From Salinimonas chungwhensis DSM 16280 (GTDB taxonomy: Bacteria > Pseudomonadota > Gammaproteobacteria > Enterobacterales > Alteromonadaceae), in contig NZ_KB899388.1 of assembly GCF_000378185.1 (NCBI RefSeq), forward strand, positions 1 through 64,000: DNA of 64,000 bases. The letters are read 5' to 3'. The translations under genes were made by a program, and so were the position numbers. The notes under the pieces were generated by a model. That model was not told the origin of the DNA. It saw only the letters and a list, made by a program, of their open reading frames with translations, and did no database searches. How positions within the stretch are numbered: the stretch's first letter is position 1; every line of letters begins with the position of its first letter. Shown piece by piece: positions 38,119-47,332 of the stretch.

Positions 38119-39696
38119 ATGAAAAAAGTGAATCCTCAAAGTACAACATCCGTAAATTCGATTGTAATTGCTGGTGGTGGAACTGCTGGATGGCTTACTG
38201 CTGCAATCATCGCTGCCGAGAATGATGTCATTAACAATCCAAACCTTGAAGTGACCCTTGTAGAGTCACCTGAAGTGCATATATTAGGCGTCGGAGAAGG
38301 TACCTGGCCCACTATGCGAGATACGCTGCGGCGCATAGGTGTAGATGAACGGGAATTTCTACTTGAATGCAATGTCTCTTTCAAACAGGGCACCTGTTTC
38401 AACAATTGGCGCAACAACGAACCTGATGACACCTACTATCATCCCTTTGACCTGCCGGTAGGTTTTTTTGAGGCCGACGTGACTGCCTGGTGGCAGCAAC
38501 GAGCGTCACAGATACCTTTCGCAAGCTTATTTTCTACCCAGGTGGATTTGTGCCGACAATCTAAGGCACCTAAACAACTGAAAACTCCTCCTTTCGCAGC
38601 TGTTGCAAATTATGGTTATCATCTCGATGCATCCAAATTTGCAGATTTTCTAAAGCGACACTGTATTGAAAAGCTGGGAATAATCCACGTACTTGAACAC
38701 ATTGAACAAGTAGAAACCGACCAGAATAATTTCATTAGAGGGTTAAGGGGTAAGCAACAATATATTTCTGGTCAACTATTTATTGATTGTACTGGGTTTG
38801 CAGCAAAGCTTATTGGAGAACACTATAAGAGTGATCTTCACCGAGTCGATGATATTCTCAAGAACAATACAGCGTTGGCTGCGCAGGCGTCCTATCTTCG
38901 TAGTGACGCCCCCATTGCCTCTACAACCCTTTCCACTGCACAGCCCCATGGTTGGATTTGGGATATCGGACTGCCAACGCGCAAAGGTGTGGGGTACGTT
39001 CATAGCGCAGAGCATTGTGATATAAACCAGGCAGCTGATACTTTATTGCGGTATCTGAACAATGATAAGACCACGGAATCTGTCAGCTCTGACCAATTAC
39101 GCGAAATACGGTTTACACCTGGCTATCGAAAACAAAGCTGGGTAAAAAATTGCGTTGCTATTGGCACCTCAGCCGGTTTCCTGGAACCCCTAGAGGCCTC
39201 GGCACTCGTTATGATCGAGTTAGCCGCTCGCCACGTTGCCAATCAATTACCCGCGACAATGTCTACGATCGAAGCGGCATCACGTCACTACAACCACACG
39301 TTCGAGGCAAAGTGGCAAAGAATTATCGACTTTCTTAAATTGCATTATGTTTTAAGTAAGCGGGAAGACAGTGATTACTGGCGGGACATGCGCGATATGA
39401 GCACCGCTTCATCACAACTCTATGACTGGCTGATGCAGTGGCAACAACGCCCTGTTTCCCAATATGACTTTATGTATAGCGATGAAATATTTCCCATGGC
39501 AAGCTATCAGTATATCTTGTGTGGGATGGGCTTTGCGTCGGGCGCCGTGCCACATCTTGCGTCTCACGAAAATGAAAAAATCGCTCATTTTTTAAAAACC
39601 AATGAGCGACGAAAAAAACAACAAAACGACGGTTTACTGTCAAACCGTGCATATATTGATGCACTTAAAATATCAGCATCACAGACTGTTCGCTGA
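38119..39696 (+). CDS. tryptophan-halogenase-like flavoprotein 1
   Basis: A 525-residue FAD enzyme of the tryptophan halogenase (PrnA) family. The dinucleotide fold is IVIAGGGTAGW (residues 15-25); GVGEGTWP follows at 57-64. The Lys that carries the halogenating species in PrnA is represented by Lys89 in SFKQGTCFNNW, and the paired Glu by Glu359 in FLEPLEAS. Two positions deviate: W-x-W-x-I-P reads WIWDIGLP (279-286), and the Ser after the Glu is Ala. Relatives linked to TonB receptors halogenate indoles in vitro but their natural substrate is unknown. It starts the enzyme block of the operon, 158 bp after the receptor, and is more AT-rich than its neighbours. Confidence 0.85.
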   Translation: MKKVNPQSTTSVNSIVIAGGGTAGWLTAAIIAAENDVINNPNLEVTLVESPEVHILGVGEGTWPTMRDTLRRIGVDEREFLLECNVSFKQGTCFNNWRNNEPDDTYYHPFDLPVGFFEADVTAWWQQRASQIPFASLFSTQVDLCRQSKAPKQLKTPPFAAVANYGYHLDASKFADFLKRHCIEKLGIIHVLEHIEQVETDQNNFIRGLRGKQQYISGQLFIDCTGFAAKLIGEHYKSDLHRVDDILKNNTALAAQASYLRSDAPIASTTLSTAQPHGWIWDIGLPTRKGVGYVHSAEHCDINQAADTLLRYLNNDKTTESVSSDQLREIRFTPGYRKQSWVKNCVAIGTSAGFLEPLEASALVMIELAARHVANQLPATMSTIEAASRHYNHTFEAKWQRIIDFLKLHYVLSKREDSDYWRDMRDMSTASSQLYDWLMQWQQRPVSQYDFMYSDEIFPMASYQYILCGMGFASGAVPHLASHENEKIAHFLKTNERRKKQQNDGLLSNRAYIDALKISASQTVR

Positions 39697-39708
39697 GCGG
39701 AGCTATTA

Positions 39709-40413
39709 ATGCCACATCATGTTTTATTAAATAATGTCGATCACAAGCACCTTAAGGTTCGCGAGTCATATGGCGAACAGCACGGCCATAATGTTATGTG
39801 CGTGCCGGTTTATCCTGTAGAAGCTCGTCATGCCCAGGCACATTATCCACTGATGTTCGCTAAAAATCCGGATGGTGCATTTCAGCTTGTAGCGCTACTG
39901 GGATTTGAAAACGGCGAGAATCTTTACATTGAAAACCATCAATGGCGTGCAAGCTACAAACCCCTTGTTGTGGAAAAAGGCCCTTTTTTAATTGGTCGTC
40001 ATCAAAGTGATGAGTCTACTCTTTCAATCCATATAGATATGGATGATTCACGCATTAACGAACATGAAGGTCAGCCTATTTTTCTGCCACATGGTGGCAA
40101 TACCGATTACATCGATAATATAGCCAACGTGCTGAGCACGTTACACCAAAGCCTGGACAAGCATGATCAGTTTATAGAGCGCTGCAGTGCCTTATCGCTC
40201 ATAGAGTCTTTTGTTTTGGATGTAGACCTCAATCAGGATGAGACTCATCGCTTAGCGGGTTTCTACACGATTAACGAAGAGGTGCTTAGGAGTCTGACTG
40301 GCGATGAAATCGCTGAGCTTCAGACACATGGTGATTTAGAGGTAATTTATATGATGCTTGCCTCAATGTCACAACTGTCGACACTTATTCGCAAGAAAAA
40401 AGCGACATTGTAA
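39709..40413 (+). CDS. SapC family protein
   Basis: A 234-residue protein of the SapC family, named after a Caulobacter protein once tied to the S-layer. It has no signal peptide. Recognisable parts are VPVYPVEARHAQAHYPLMFAKN, split here as VPVYPVEARHAQ and HYPLMFAKN, and GPFLIGRH, with the C-terminal FYTINEEVLRSLTGDEIAEL. No catalytic motif is evident and the biochemical role is unknown. It is nearly always found with TonB receptors, halogenase-like flavoproteins and cupin_8 proteins, as here. It begins 12 bp after the halogenase and its stop shares a base with the next start (TAATG), suggesting coupled translation. Confidence 0.88.
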   Translation: MPHHVLLNNVDHKHLKVRESYGEQHGHNVMCVPVYPVEARHAQAHYPLMFAKNPDGAFQLVALLGFENGENLYIENHQWRASYKPLVVEKGPFLIGRHQSDESTLSIHIDMDDSRINEHEGQPIFLPHGGNTDYIDNIANVLSTLHQSLDKHDQFIERCSALSLIESFVLDVDLNQDETHRLAGFYTINEEVLRSLTGDEIAELQTHGDLEVIYMMLASMSQLSTLIRKKKATL

Positions 40414-41414
40414 TGAGACCGGTACCCTCTGTTCCCTGCCCTGCTGATAACCAGTTACTGCAAACCCTGCGCGGGTTTCATGAGCCACGGGTAATGCGCG
40501 GGCTGGTGGCGCACTGGCCGGTGGTTAAAGCGGCAACGCAATCAAACCAGGCGTTGGTTAACTACCTCAGTCAGTTTGATAAAGGTATGGTTGTAGACTG
40601 TTTGCATCTGGCAGCAAAACATCAGGGCCGGATGTTCTACAATGAACAGATGAACGGCTTTAATTTTACCCGTCAGCGTCAGCCATTCATGGCGGCGCTG
40701 AATATGTTACTTGAACGCCAGGATTCGCCCGACGCGGACTCGCTTTATGTGGGTTCAACCAGTATCGATAGTTGCTTACCCGGGTTCACCCATGAAAACC
40801 CTATCCCGCTTGACGAGGCTGAGCCGTTGGCCACGCTTTGGATAGGCAACAAAAGCCGTATTGCGGCACATTATGATGCACCGGATAACCTGATTTGCGT
40901 CACCGCAGGGCGCCGTAAAGTGACATTATTCCCGCCCGCTGAGGTGGAAAATCTGTATGTCGGCCCACTGCACTTTACCCCGGCCGGCCAGGCTGTCAGT
41001 CTGGTAGATTTCCACGCCCCTGATTATGACAAGTTCCCCCGCTTTAAAGAGGCCCTGGATAATGCATTTACGGTGGAGCTGGAGCCTGGCGATGCACTAC
41101 TTATCCCGTCAATGTGGTGGCACCATATTGAAGGCCAGCAGAGCCTCAATATGCTCGTGAACTTTTGGTGGCGAGATGCACCAAGTCATTTGGGGCGAGC
41201 TGAAAATGCGTTGTATCACGCACTATTGTCATTAAGCCAGTTACCCGATAAAGAACGACAGGCATGGCAATCGATGTTTGATTTTTATGTGTTTGGCCAG
41301 GACAGCCAGCGTTTTGAGCATATTCCCGAGGCTATGAAAGGGCCGTTGGGTGAGCAAAGTGAAACTACCCAGCGCCAGTTCCGAGCCTGGCTGGCCAATC
41401 ACTTAAAGCAGTAA
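40413..41414 (+). CDS. cupin_8 / JmjC-like 2OG-Fe(II) dioxygenase (Pass1-type)
   Basis: A 333-residue protein of the factor-inhibiting-HIF-like cupin family. The metal facial triad is visible as His153 and Asp155 in IAAHYDAPDN, and a distal His237 or His238 in IPSMWWHHIEG. A Lys/Arg for 2-oxoglutarate is likely in TAGRRKVTLF. Members hydroxylate amino-acid side chains on proteins or peptides. No signal peptide. The start overlaps the SapC stop by one base. Its position beside SapC suggests the SapC protein or the receptor as substrate, which is inference only. Confidence 0.85.
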   Translation: MRPVPSVPCPADNQLLQTLRGFHEPRVMRGLVAHWPVVKAATQSNQALVNYLSQFDKGMVVDCLHLAAKHQGRMFYNEQMNGFNFTRQRQPFMAALNMLLERQDSPDADSLYVGSTSIDSCLPGFTHENPIPLDEAEPLATLWIGNKSRIAAHYDAPDNLICVTAGRRKVTLFPPAEVENLYVGPLHFTPAGQAVSLVDFHAPDYDKFPRFKEALDNAFTVELEPGDALLIPSMWWHHIEGQQSLNMLVNFWWRDAPSHLGRAENALYHALLSLSQLPDKERQAWQSMFDFYVFGQDSQRFEHIPEAMKGPLGEQSETTQRQFRAWLANHLKQ

Positions 41415-41426
41415 AAGGTGACTACG

Positions 41427-42905
41427 ATGAAGCAGGACAATAGAAAAACACGCGTGGTAATCGCCGGTGGCGGCACTGCCGGCTGGATGGCAGCAGCTGC
41501 CCTCACGCGGGTTTTAAAAAACAATGTTGATGTCACGCTGATAGAAAGCTCTGATATCGGTACAGTGGGTGTCGGAGAAGCCACTATTCCGACGCTGGTC
41601 TTTTTTCATAAGCTGTTGAAGATCAGTGAACAGGATTTTATGGCGCAGACGAATGCCACTTACAAGCTGGGCATTAATTTTGAGAACTGGAAAGATCTCG
41701 ACCACACTTACCTGCATGCATTTGGCGTTACCGGCAAAGATTGTTGGGCTGCCGGCTTTCAACATTTTTGGCTCAGGGGGCTAAAAGAAGGCTTAAGCGG
41801 GGATTTTGGCGATTACTGTCTGGAACGACAGGCGGCCGAAGCTAATAAGTTTGCCCATCTGCCCAATAACGGGCTTAACTACGCCTACCACATTGATGCC
41901 ACCAGCTACGCCAAATTTTTGCGGCAATTGTCAGAAAAAGAAGGCCTGACCAGAATCGATGCTAAAATCGACAAGGTCAATCTGCGCGCTGCTGATGGCT
42001 TTATTGAAAGCCTGGATCTGGATAATGGTCAGCATATCGAAGGTGACTTTTTCATTGATTGCACCGGCTTTAAGGGACTGTTAATTGAAAAAGCCATGCA
42101 TACCGGGTATGAAGACTGGTCTCACTGGCTGCCCTGTGACAGTGCCGTAGCGGTGCAAACTGAAACTACCAGCGCGCCGCTACCCTATACGCGTTGTATC
42201 GCTCACGAGGCCGGTTGGCAATGGCGTATTCCATTGCGACATCGGGTAGGCAACGGCATGGTTTATTGCAGTCAGTATCAGTCTGATGATGAAACCATCG
42301 ATAAGCTGCTGCATAATGTTGAAGGTAATCCGCTTAATGATCCCAGGGTTATTCATTTCAGAACAGGCCGACGACGCAAACAGTGGAACCGTAACTGCCT
42401 TGCTTTAGGACTTGCCAGCGGCTTTCTGGAGCCATTGGAATCGACCAGTATTCATTTAATTCAACAGGGCATCGTGCGCTTTTTACGGATGTTCCCAACC
42501 AATGGCGTGGTGCAGGAAGACATAAATGAGTTCAATACTCAGGCTGACTTTGATATCGAGCATATTCGCGATTTCATTATTCTGCATTATCATGTGACCA
42601 ACCGCACGGATACGCCGTTTTGGCGTCATTGCCGGCAAATGGATGTGCCCGAATCACTGCGCCACAGAATTGATCTGTTCGTTAAAACTGGTCGTGTTTT
42701 TCGTGAAGGCAGTGAGTTGTTTGACGATTCCTGGCAACAGGTCATGATAGGCCAGGGACTGATGCCTCAGGCTTATCATCCTATTGTCAATACCATGAGC
42801 CGTGATGAACTACAGGCACTGCTGAATCAGGTCACTACGCAAATTAGCCGGACCGTCAATAAGCTGCCGCCCCATGAAGAATATCTCAAGCGGTTTTGCC
42901 AGTAG
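41427..42905 (+). CDS. tryptophan-halogenase-like flavoprotein 2
   Basis: A 492-residue FAD enzyme, paralogous to the first halogenase-like protein but closer to PrnA. It carries GGGTAGW (14-20), GVGEATIP (48-55), Lys80 in TYKLGINFENW, the complete W-x-W-x-I-P motif WQWRIP (264-269), and FLEPLESTS with Glu338 and Ser339. All key residues for halogenation through a lysine adduct are therefore present. A partner flavin reductase is not encoded in the window. I chose ATG 41427 with AAGGTG six bases before it; GTG 41418 is an alternative. Substrate is unknown. Confidence 0.88.
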   Translation: MKQDNRKTRVVIAGGGTAGWMAAAALTRVLKNNVDVTLIESSDIGTVGVGEATIPTLVFFHKLLKISEQDFMAQTNATYKLGINFENWKDLDHTYLHAFGVTGKDCWAAGFQHFWLRGLKEGLSGDFGDYCLERQAAEANKFAHLPNNGLNYAYHIDATSYAKFLRQLSEKEGLTRIDAKIDKVNLRAADGFIESLDLDNGQHIEGDFFIDCTGFKGLLIEKAMHTGYEDWSHWLPCDSAVAVQTETTSAPLPYTRCIAHEAGWQWRIPLRHRVGNGMVYCSQYQSDDETIDKLLHNVEGNPLNDPRVIHFRTGRRRKQWNRNCLALGLASGFLEPLESTSIHLIQQGIVRFLRMFPTNGVVQEDINEFNTQADFDIEHIRDFIILHYHVTNRTDTPFWRHCRQMDVPESLRHRIDLFVKTGRVFREGSELFDDSWQQVMIGQGLMPQAYHPIVNTMSRDELQALLNQVTTQISRTVNKLPPHEEYLKRFCQ

Positions 42906-42937
42906 CCAGCGCTCAGGAAGTATTTACAGAGAGTAAC

Positions 42938-44296
42938 ATGAAATTAGTTGTGCCTGAGGGCTCAGTCTTCAAATCACCAGATTTTACCGTCGGCGTGGCC
43001 ACTTCATCATTTCAGATTGAAGGGGCAGCAGAAAGCCGGGAAGCATCGATTTGGGACACATTTTGTCAACAACCCGGTGCGATTGCTGATAACAGCGATG
43101 GGACAGTCGCCTGCGATCACATTAATCGCTGGCATGAGGATTTATCCCTGATTGCTTCACTTAACGTGGATGCCTATCGCTTTTCAGTCAGCTGGCCGCG
43201 TATCATGCGCGCCGATGGCAGCGTTAACCAGCAAGGTATCGATTTTTACATTGGTATTCTGGATTTTTTGCACGCCCACAACATTCGGGCTTATGTGACC
43301 CTTTATCACTGGGATTTGCCGCAGTACCTTGAAGATCGCGGCGGCTGGCTTAACCGCGAGACTGCCTATGAATTTGCCCGCTACACAGAGGTTGTGACAA
43401 AGGCCTTCGGCGATCGGGTGTATTCTTACGCAACCCTCAACGAGCCATTTTGCAGTGCATACTTGGGCTACGAAATCGGGGTGCACGCGCCCGGCAAAGC
43501 CGAGCGTGCTTACGGGAAAAAAGCAATTCATCATCTGTTACTGGCCCATGGGCTGGCCATGCCCGTTATAAGGCGTCTGGCCCCCTCAGCACAGGCTGGA
43601 ATTGTATTAAATTTCACCCCCTACTATCCTGCCAGCGCAGCAGACGCCGATGCAGCTGCAACGGCGCTGGCTCATGCACATCACACTGACTGGTATATTC
43701 AGCCATTGCTAACTGCGCAATACCCGGCGCTTCTTGACGACCTGCCAGAGATTGAACGGCCGGACATTCTACCCGGTGATATGCAAATTATCAGTGCTGC
43801 TAATGATTATCTGGGGGTGAATTACTATACCCGGGCCCGGGTCTGTTATGACCAGACACATGGTTTTCGCCGGTTAGAGGCGCCGAGCAACAGCCCCACA
43901 TCAGCAATGGGATGGGAAGTGTTTCCGCAGGGTCTGACAGATTTGCTAATACGGCTGCATGAAGACTATGTGTTACCACCGGTACTGATTACCGAAAACG
44001 GCATGGCTTGTGATGATACATTGATTGATGGCAAAGTAGCTGACTACCAGCGCATTGCTTATTTGCAAGCGCATATGGATGCGGTAAATAATGCAGCAGT
44101 AGCCGGCGTGAATATTACGGGCTATTTTGTATGGAGCCTGCTGGATAATTTTGAATGGGCACTGGGCTACACAAAGCGGTTCGGCATTGTGTATGTCGAC
44201 TACGACTCCCAACAACGTTTCTTAAAACAAAGTGCAATTGCATTACAGGCAATGCTTGCCGAGCGATGTATTTACACAGCGGTACAGGAAGAATAA
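42938..44296 (+). CDS. GH1 beta-glucosidase
   Basis: A 452-residue cytoplasmic glycoside hydrolase of family 1, which cleaves cellobiose, laminaribiose or aryl-beta-glucosides with retention. The acid/base Glu169 lies in TLNEPFCSAY and the nucleophile Glu353 in VLITENGM; the N-terminal VGVATSSFQIEGA is also a family signature. No signal peptide. I placed the start at ATG 42938, with AGAGAG before it; a TTG 42 bp upstream lies within the previous gene. It would act on disaccharides brought in by the GPH transporter that follows 16 bp later. Confidence 0.95.
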   Translation: MKLVVPEGSVFKSPDFTVGVATSSFQIEGAAESREASIWDTFCQQPGAIADNSDGTVACDHINRWHEDLSLIASLNVDAYRFSVSWPRIMRADGSVNQQGIDFYIGILDFLHAHNIRAYVTLYHWDLPQYLEDRGGWLNRETAYEFARYTEVVTKAFGDRVYSYATLNEPFCSAYLGYEIGVHAPGKAERAYGKKAIHHLLLAHGLAMPVIRRLAPSAQAGIVLNFTPYYPASAADADAAATALAHAHHTDWYIQPLLTAQYPALLDDLPEIERPDILPGDMQIISAANDYLGVNYYTRARVCYDQTHGFRRLEAPSNSPTSAMGWEVFPQGLTDLLIRLHEDYVLPPVLITENGMACDDTLIDGKVADYQRIAYLQAHMDAVNNAAVAGVNITGYFVWSLLDNFEWALGYTKRFGIVYVDYDSQQRFLKQSAIALQAMLAERCIYTAVQEE

Positions 44297-44312
44297 CGGC
44301 GGTATGTCTTAA

Positions 44313-45680
44313 ATGGTAAGTGCGCGCGAAAAAATCGCATACGGACTGGGTGACACTGCCAGCAATTTTATTTTTCAGTCTGTCATGCTGTTTTTAACGT
44401 TTTACTACACCGATGTGGTGGGCATTCCCGCAGCAGCGGTAGGTACCATGTTTCTGGTCATTCGTATCATGGACGCGGTAACCGATCCGTTAATGGGCTC
44501 TTTGGCGGATACCACGCGCACTAAGTGGGGCGCTTACCGGCCTTACCTGGCCTGGCTGGCGCTGCCATTTGCGCTTACCAGCGTACTGGCGTTTACCTCC
44601 CCCTCTACCTTCACTGCCAGCGGTAAACTCATTTACGCATATATTACTTATGCCTTACTGATGCTGACATACACGGCTATCAATATTCCCTACTCCGCGC
44701 TTGGAGGCGTAATGAGCGCCCAGGCCAGCGAGCGTATCTCCATTCAGGCTTACCGGTTTGTATTTGCGATGATCGGGGGGCTGATTGTAACTGCATTTAT
44801 GCTGCCCCTGGTAGATTTATTAGGTCAGGGGGATACCGCACGGGGTTATCAGCTTACCATGCTGGTTATGGGCACAGTTGGTATGGTGCTGTTTCTGGTG
44901 TGCTTTGCAGGTACTCGAGAACGGGTTAAGCCGGCCGAATCGAACATGCCTTCCATAACCCGACAAATGCGTATTCTGTGGTGTAATGACCAGTGCCGGA
45001 TTTTATGTACAGTCGCAATGCTGGTCGTCACAGGGGTAGCGCTGCGTAACACGATGGCTATTTATTATGTGAAGTATTCCCTGGGATTGCCTGAACTGGT
45101 CACGCCGTTTATTACCGCGGGCATGCTTGGCAGTATTGTTGGTTGCGCACTGGCTATAAAATGCAGCCAGAAAATAGGTAAAGTCAGGTTATATATCTGG
45201 CTGCAAATAACCAGTGCCCTGATTTGTCTGTCTAATTTCTTTATTCCGTTGGATGCTCCCTACCAGGCTATTGCGCTGCAATTTATCTGGGGGCTTGTTT
45301 TTCAAATGTCGACACCATTGCTCTGGGCTAAAATTGCCGACGTAGTGGATTACGGTGAGTATAAAACAGGGGTACGAATGACAGGCGTAACCTATTCAAC
45401 GGTAGTATTTTTTATAAAAGTAGGGTTAGCTACCGGCGGTGCGCTGGCGGGTTGGTTATTAGCGTTGTACAACTATCAGCCGGGGATCGCCCATCCTGAG
45501 GTAGCAAATGGCATCCTGGTTTCATTCTGCCTCGGTCCGGCCCTGGCTTCCTTTGCGGTGGCCTATCTGATGCGAGGCTACGCGCTGGATAATGCTCGTT
45601 TAGATCAAATTCAGCAGGCACTGGCATCCAGTACCCACTCTCCCTACCCCGAACACCCGGTTACTGCAAACCGCGAATAA
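44313..45680 (+). CDS. GPH-family glycoside transporter
   Basis: A 455-residue inner-membrane symporter of the glycoside-pentoside-hexuronide family, with twelve predicted helices. The signatures IAYGLGDTASNF at the N-terminus and RIMDAVTDPLMGSLADTTRTKWG (key part DAVTDPLMGSLAD) are clear, and DVVDYGEYKTGVR near residue 350 is also typical. Likely cargo is a beta-glucoside, from its place between the GH1 and LacI genes. Confidence 0.93.
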   Translation: MVSAREKIAYGLGDTASNFIFQSVMLFLTFYYTDVVGIPAAAVGTMFLVIRIMDAVTDPLMGSLADTTRTKWGAYRPYLAWLALPFALTSVLAFTSPSTFTASGKLIYAYITYALLMLTYTAINIPYSALGGVMSAQASERISIQAYRFVFAMIGGLIVTAFMLPLVDLLGQGDTARGYQLTMLVMGTVGMVLFLVCFAGTRERVKPAESNMPSITRQMRILWCNDQCRILCTVAMLVVTGVALRNTMAIYYVKYSLGLPELVTPFITAGMLGSIVGCALAIKCSQKIGKVRLYIWLQITSALICLSNFFIPLDAPYQAIALQFIWGLVFQMSTPLLWAKIADVVDYGEYKTGVRMTGVTYSTVVFFIKVGLATGGALAGWLLALYNYQPGIAHPEVANGILVSFCLGPALASFAVAYLMRGYALDNARLDQIQQALASSTHSPYPEHPVTANRE

Positions 45681-45698
45681 CATGCTGGACAGGACATT

Positions 45699-46700
45699 AT
45701 GGTTACAATAAAACAGGTAAGTGAAAAAGCAGGTGTTTCATCAGCAACAGTATCAAGGGTCATCAATAACACTGACACCGTTAAGGAAAAAACGCGTCAG
45801 CTCGTTCTCAGCGCAATGGAGGAGCTGGGCTATCGGCATAATGTCATAGCAGCTTCACTGGCTTCCAATAAAACCAATACCATCGGCTATGTGGTGCCGG
45901 AACTTCACGGTTCTTTTTTTGGCGCCATGGTTGCAGGTTCAGAGCATGTGTTGCGCAAAGCAAACAAGCATATGTTTGTGGTGGCCGGGCACAGTGACGA
46001 TAAACTGGAAAGAGCCGAAATTGATGCGCTGCTAAGTCGGCGTTGCGATGCGTTGATTTTACATGTGGAAGCAGTCAGTGATGACTACCTTATTCAGCTG
46101 GCGCGACAAAAAGTCCCTCTGGTAATTGTTAACCGTTATATTGAGGAGATCGGTGAAAAATGTATCAGCCTGAATAACACCCTGGGTGGTTATCTGGCTA
46201 CCCGGCATCTTATCGATCAGGGTCATGCCGCGATAGCCTATGCTGCCGGCGCGCTATTTAAGGCCGATGGTATTAACCGTCTCAACGGACATAAGCAGGC
46301 ATTAGAAGAAGCGCACATTCCACTGGATGAAAATTTAATAGTGGAAGGTAACTTTCAGGCCCAATCAGGTGAAGCATGTGTGGCCGAATTAGCCAGACGC
46401 CAGGCTCACTATACAGCGATTGCCTGCGGTAACGATGAGATGGCCACCGGCGCGATTAACGCACTCAGAGAGCAGGGCCGTAATGTACCTGAAGATGTAT
46501 CAGTGATTGGTTTTGATAACATCGACTATGCCAGCTATTTAACACCGAAACTGACCACGATTGATTACCCGGTGCGTGAGATTGGTGAAATGGCTGCACG
46601 CTGGATCCTGAATCAGGCGTACGGTGATAAACACCAGTCTTTAACACATATTCTTTCACCTGAGCTTATTGTTAGAGGCACAACCCGCCCCCACGCCTGA
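45699..46700 (+). CDS. LacI-family transcriptional regulator
   Basis: A 333-residue repressor: N-terminal helix-turn-helix (VTIKQVSEKAGVSSATVSRV), hinge helix (HNVIAASLASNKTN) and a periplasmic-binding-protein-like effector domain (from IGYVVPEL to the end). It is the last gene of the rightward operon, 18 bp after the transporter, and is the obvious candidate for binding the AAGCGCTT palindromes at 34509-34936. The inducer is probably a beta-glucoside or glucose derivative, inferred from neighbours. Confidence 0.94.
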   Translation: MVTIKQVSEKAGVSSATVSRVINNTDTVKEKTRQLVLSAMEELGYRHNVIAASLASNKTNTIGYVVPELHGSFFGAMVAGSEHVLRKANKHMFVVAGHSDDKLERAEIDALLSRRCDALILHVEAVSDDYLIQLARQKVPLVIVNRYIEEIGEKCISLNNTLGGYLATRHLIDQGHAAIAYAAGALFKADGINRLNGHKQALEEAHIPLDENLIVEGNFQAQSGEACVAELARRQAHYTAIACGNDEMATGAINALREQGRNVPEDVSVIGFDNIDYASYLTPKLTTIDYPVREIGEMAARWILNQAYGDKHQSLTHILSPELIVRGTTRPHA

Positions 46701-47054
46701 CGCGCGCAGAATCGTTGCGTACAAATTTCATCTGTTTATTAAAAAGCCAGTAAAAGCAATTCGCGTCGTTTTCACTGGCCTTGAGCAGAAAACTGTGGCA
46801 AAACATTATGTTAAAGTCGTAAATTGAAGCGCTTTACTATTGGATCTCGAAGTCGTTTTCTTGCAAAAAAGGTTTACTTGGAAATGCGGTGATCCATGAC
46901 ACCGTAGCGCACTATCAAAACATATAGGATTTTGTTTTCCAGCAGGTTAAAAGTCAGAGGCTTAACTACTTATCCCCGACGAATTCCCTGTGGCTAGCGG
47001 CGCAACAGACAGACTTTGCGTCTTAATCGACAAACTGAAAATAAGGACTACACA
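46701..47054. other. intergenic region after the lacI-type gene
   Basis: These 354 bp contain no supported gene. A weak hairpin (GCCAGT at 46746 and ACTGGC at 46774-46779) without a T run may end the operon. An isolated AAGCGCTT (46827-46834) resembles a half-conserved operator, its outer bases not matching. Confidence 0.5.
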
Positions 47055-47330
47055 ATGAAAAAATTATGTTCATTAGCACTCATTGGTGCAGCAGTGACGC
47101 TTGGTGGATGTGGCGTAAGCTCTGATCCGCAATGCACCACACAGGCAAAAGAGACCTGGATGGATGAGAACGAATTCCAGAACCAGTTGAAAAATGAAGG
47201 CTACACCATCGATAAGTTTGAAGTAACCGACGGCCAGTGTTACGAGATATATGGCAAAGATTCCAACGGCCAGAATGTTGAAATCTACTTTAACCCGGTT
47301 AATGGTGAAGTGGTTAAAGAGGAAAATTAA
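47055..47330 (+). CDS. PepSY-domain lipoprotein
   Basis: A small exported protein of 91 residues. The lipobox LGGC (Cys19) ends a short signal peptide. The rest matches a PepSY_2 domain: a Trp/Phe-rich helix (WMDENEFQNQLKNEGY), then DGQCYEIYGKDSNGQ and FNPVNGEVVKEEN. PepSY domains bind or inhibit partners at the cell surface; function here is unknown. I chose ATG 47055 (MKKLCSL) with AAGGA before it. It stops two bases before a cytochrome b561 gene, and PepSY/b561 pairs suggest a role with electron transfer. Confidence 0.85.
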   Translation: MKKLCSLALIGAAVTLGGCGVSSDPQCTTQAKETWMDENEFQNQLKNEGYTIDKFEVTDGQCYEIYGKDSNGQNVEIYFNPVNGEVVKEEN

Positions 47331-47332
47331 TT

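Noticed and set aside
38119..42905. The halogenase genes as part of a secondary-metabolite cluster
   Set aside because: No NRPS, PKS, terpene or RiPP core genes are nearby; the neighbours are sugar-use genes.
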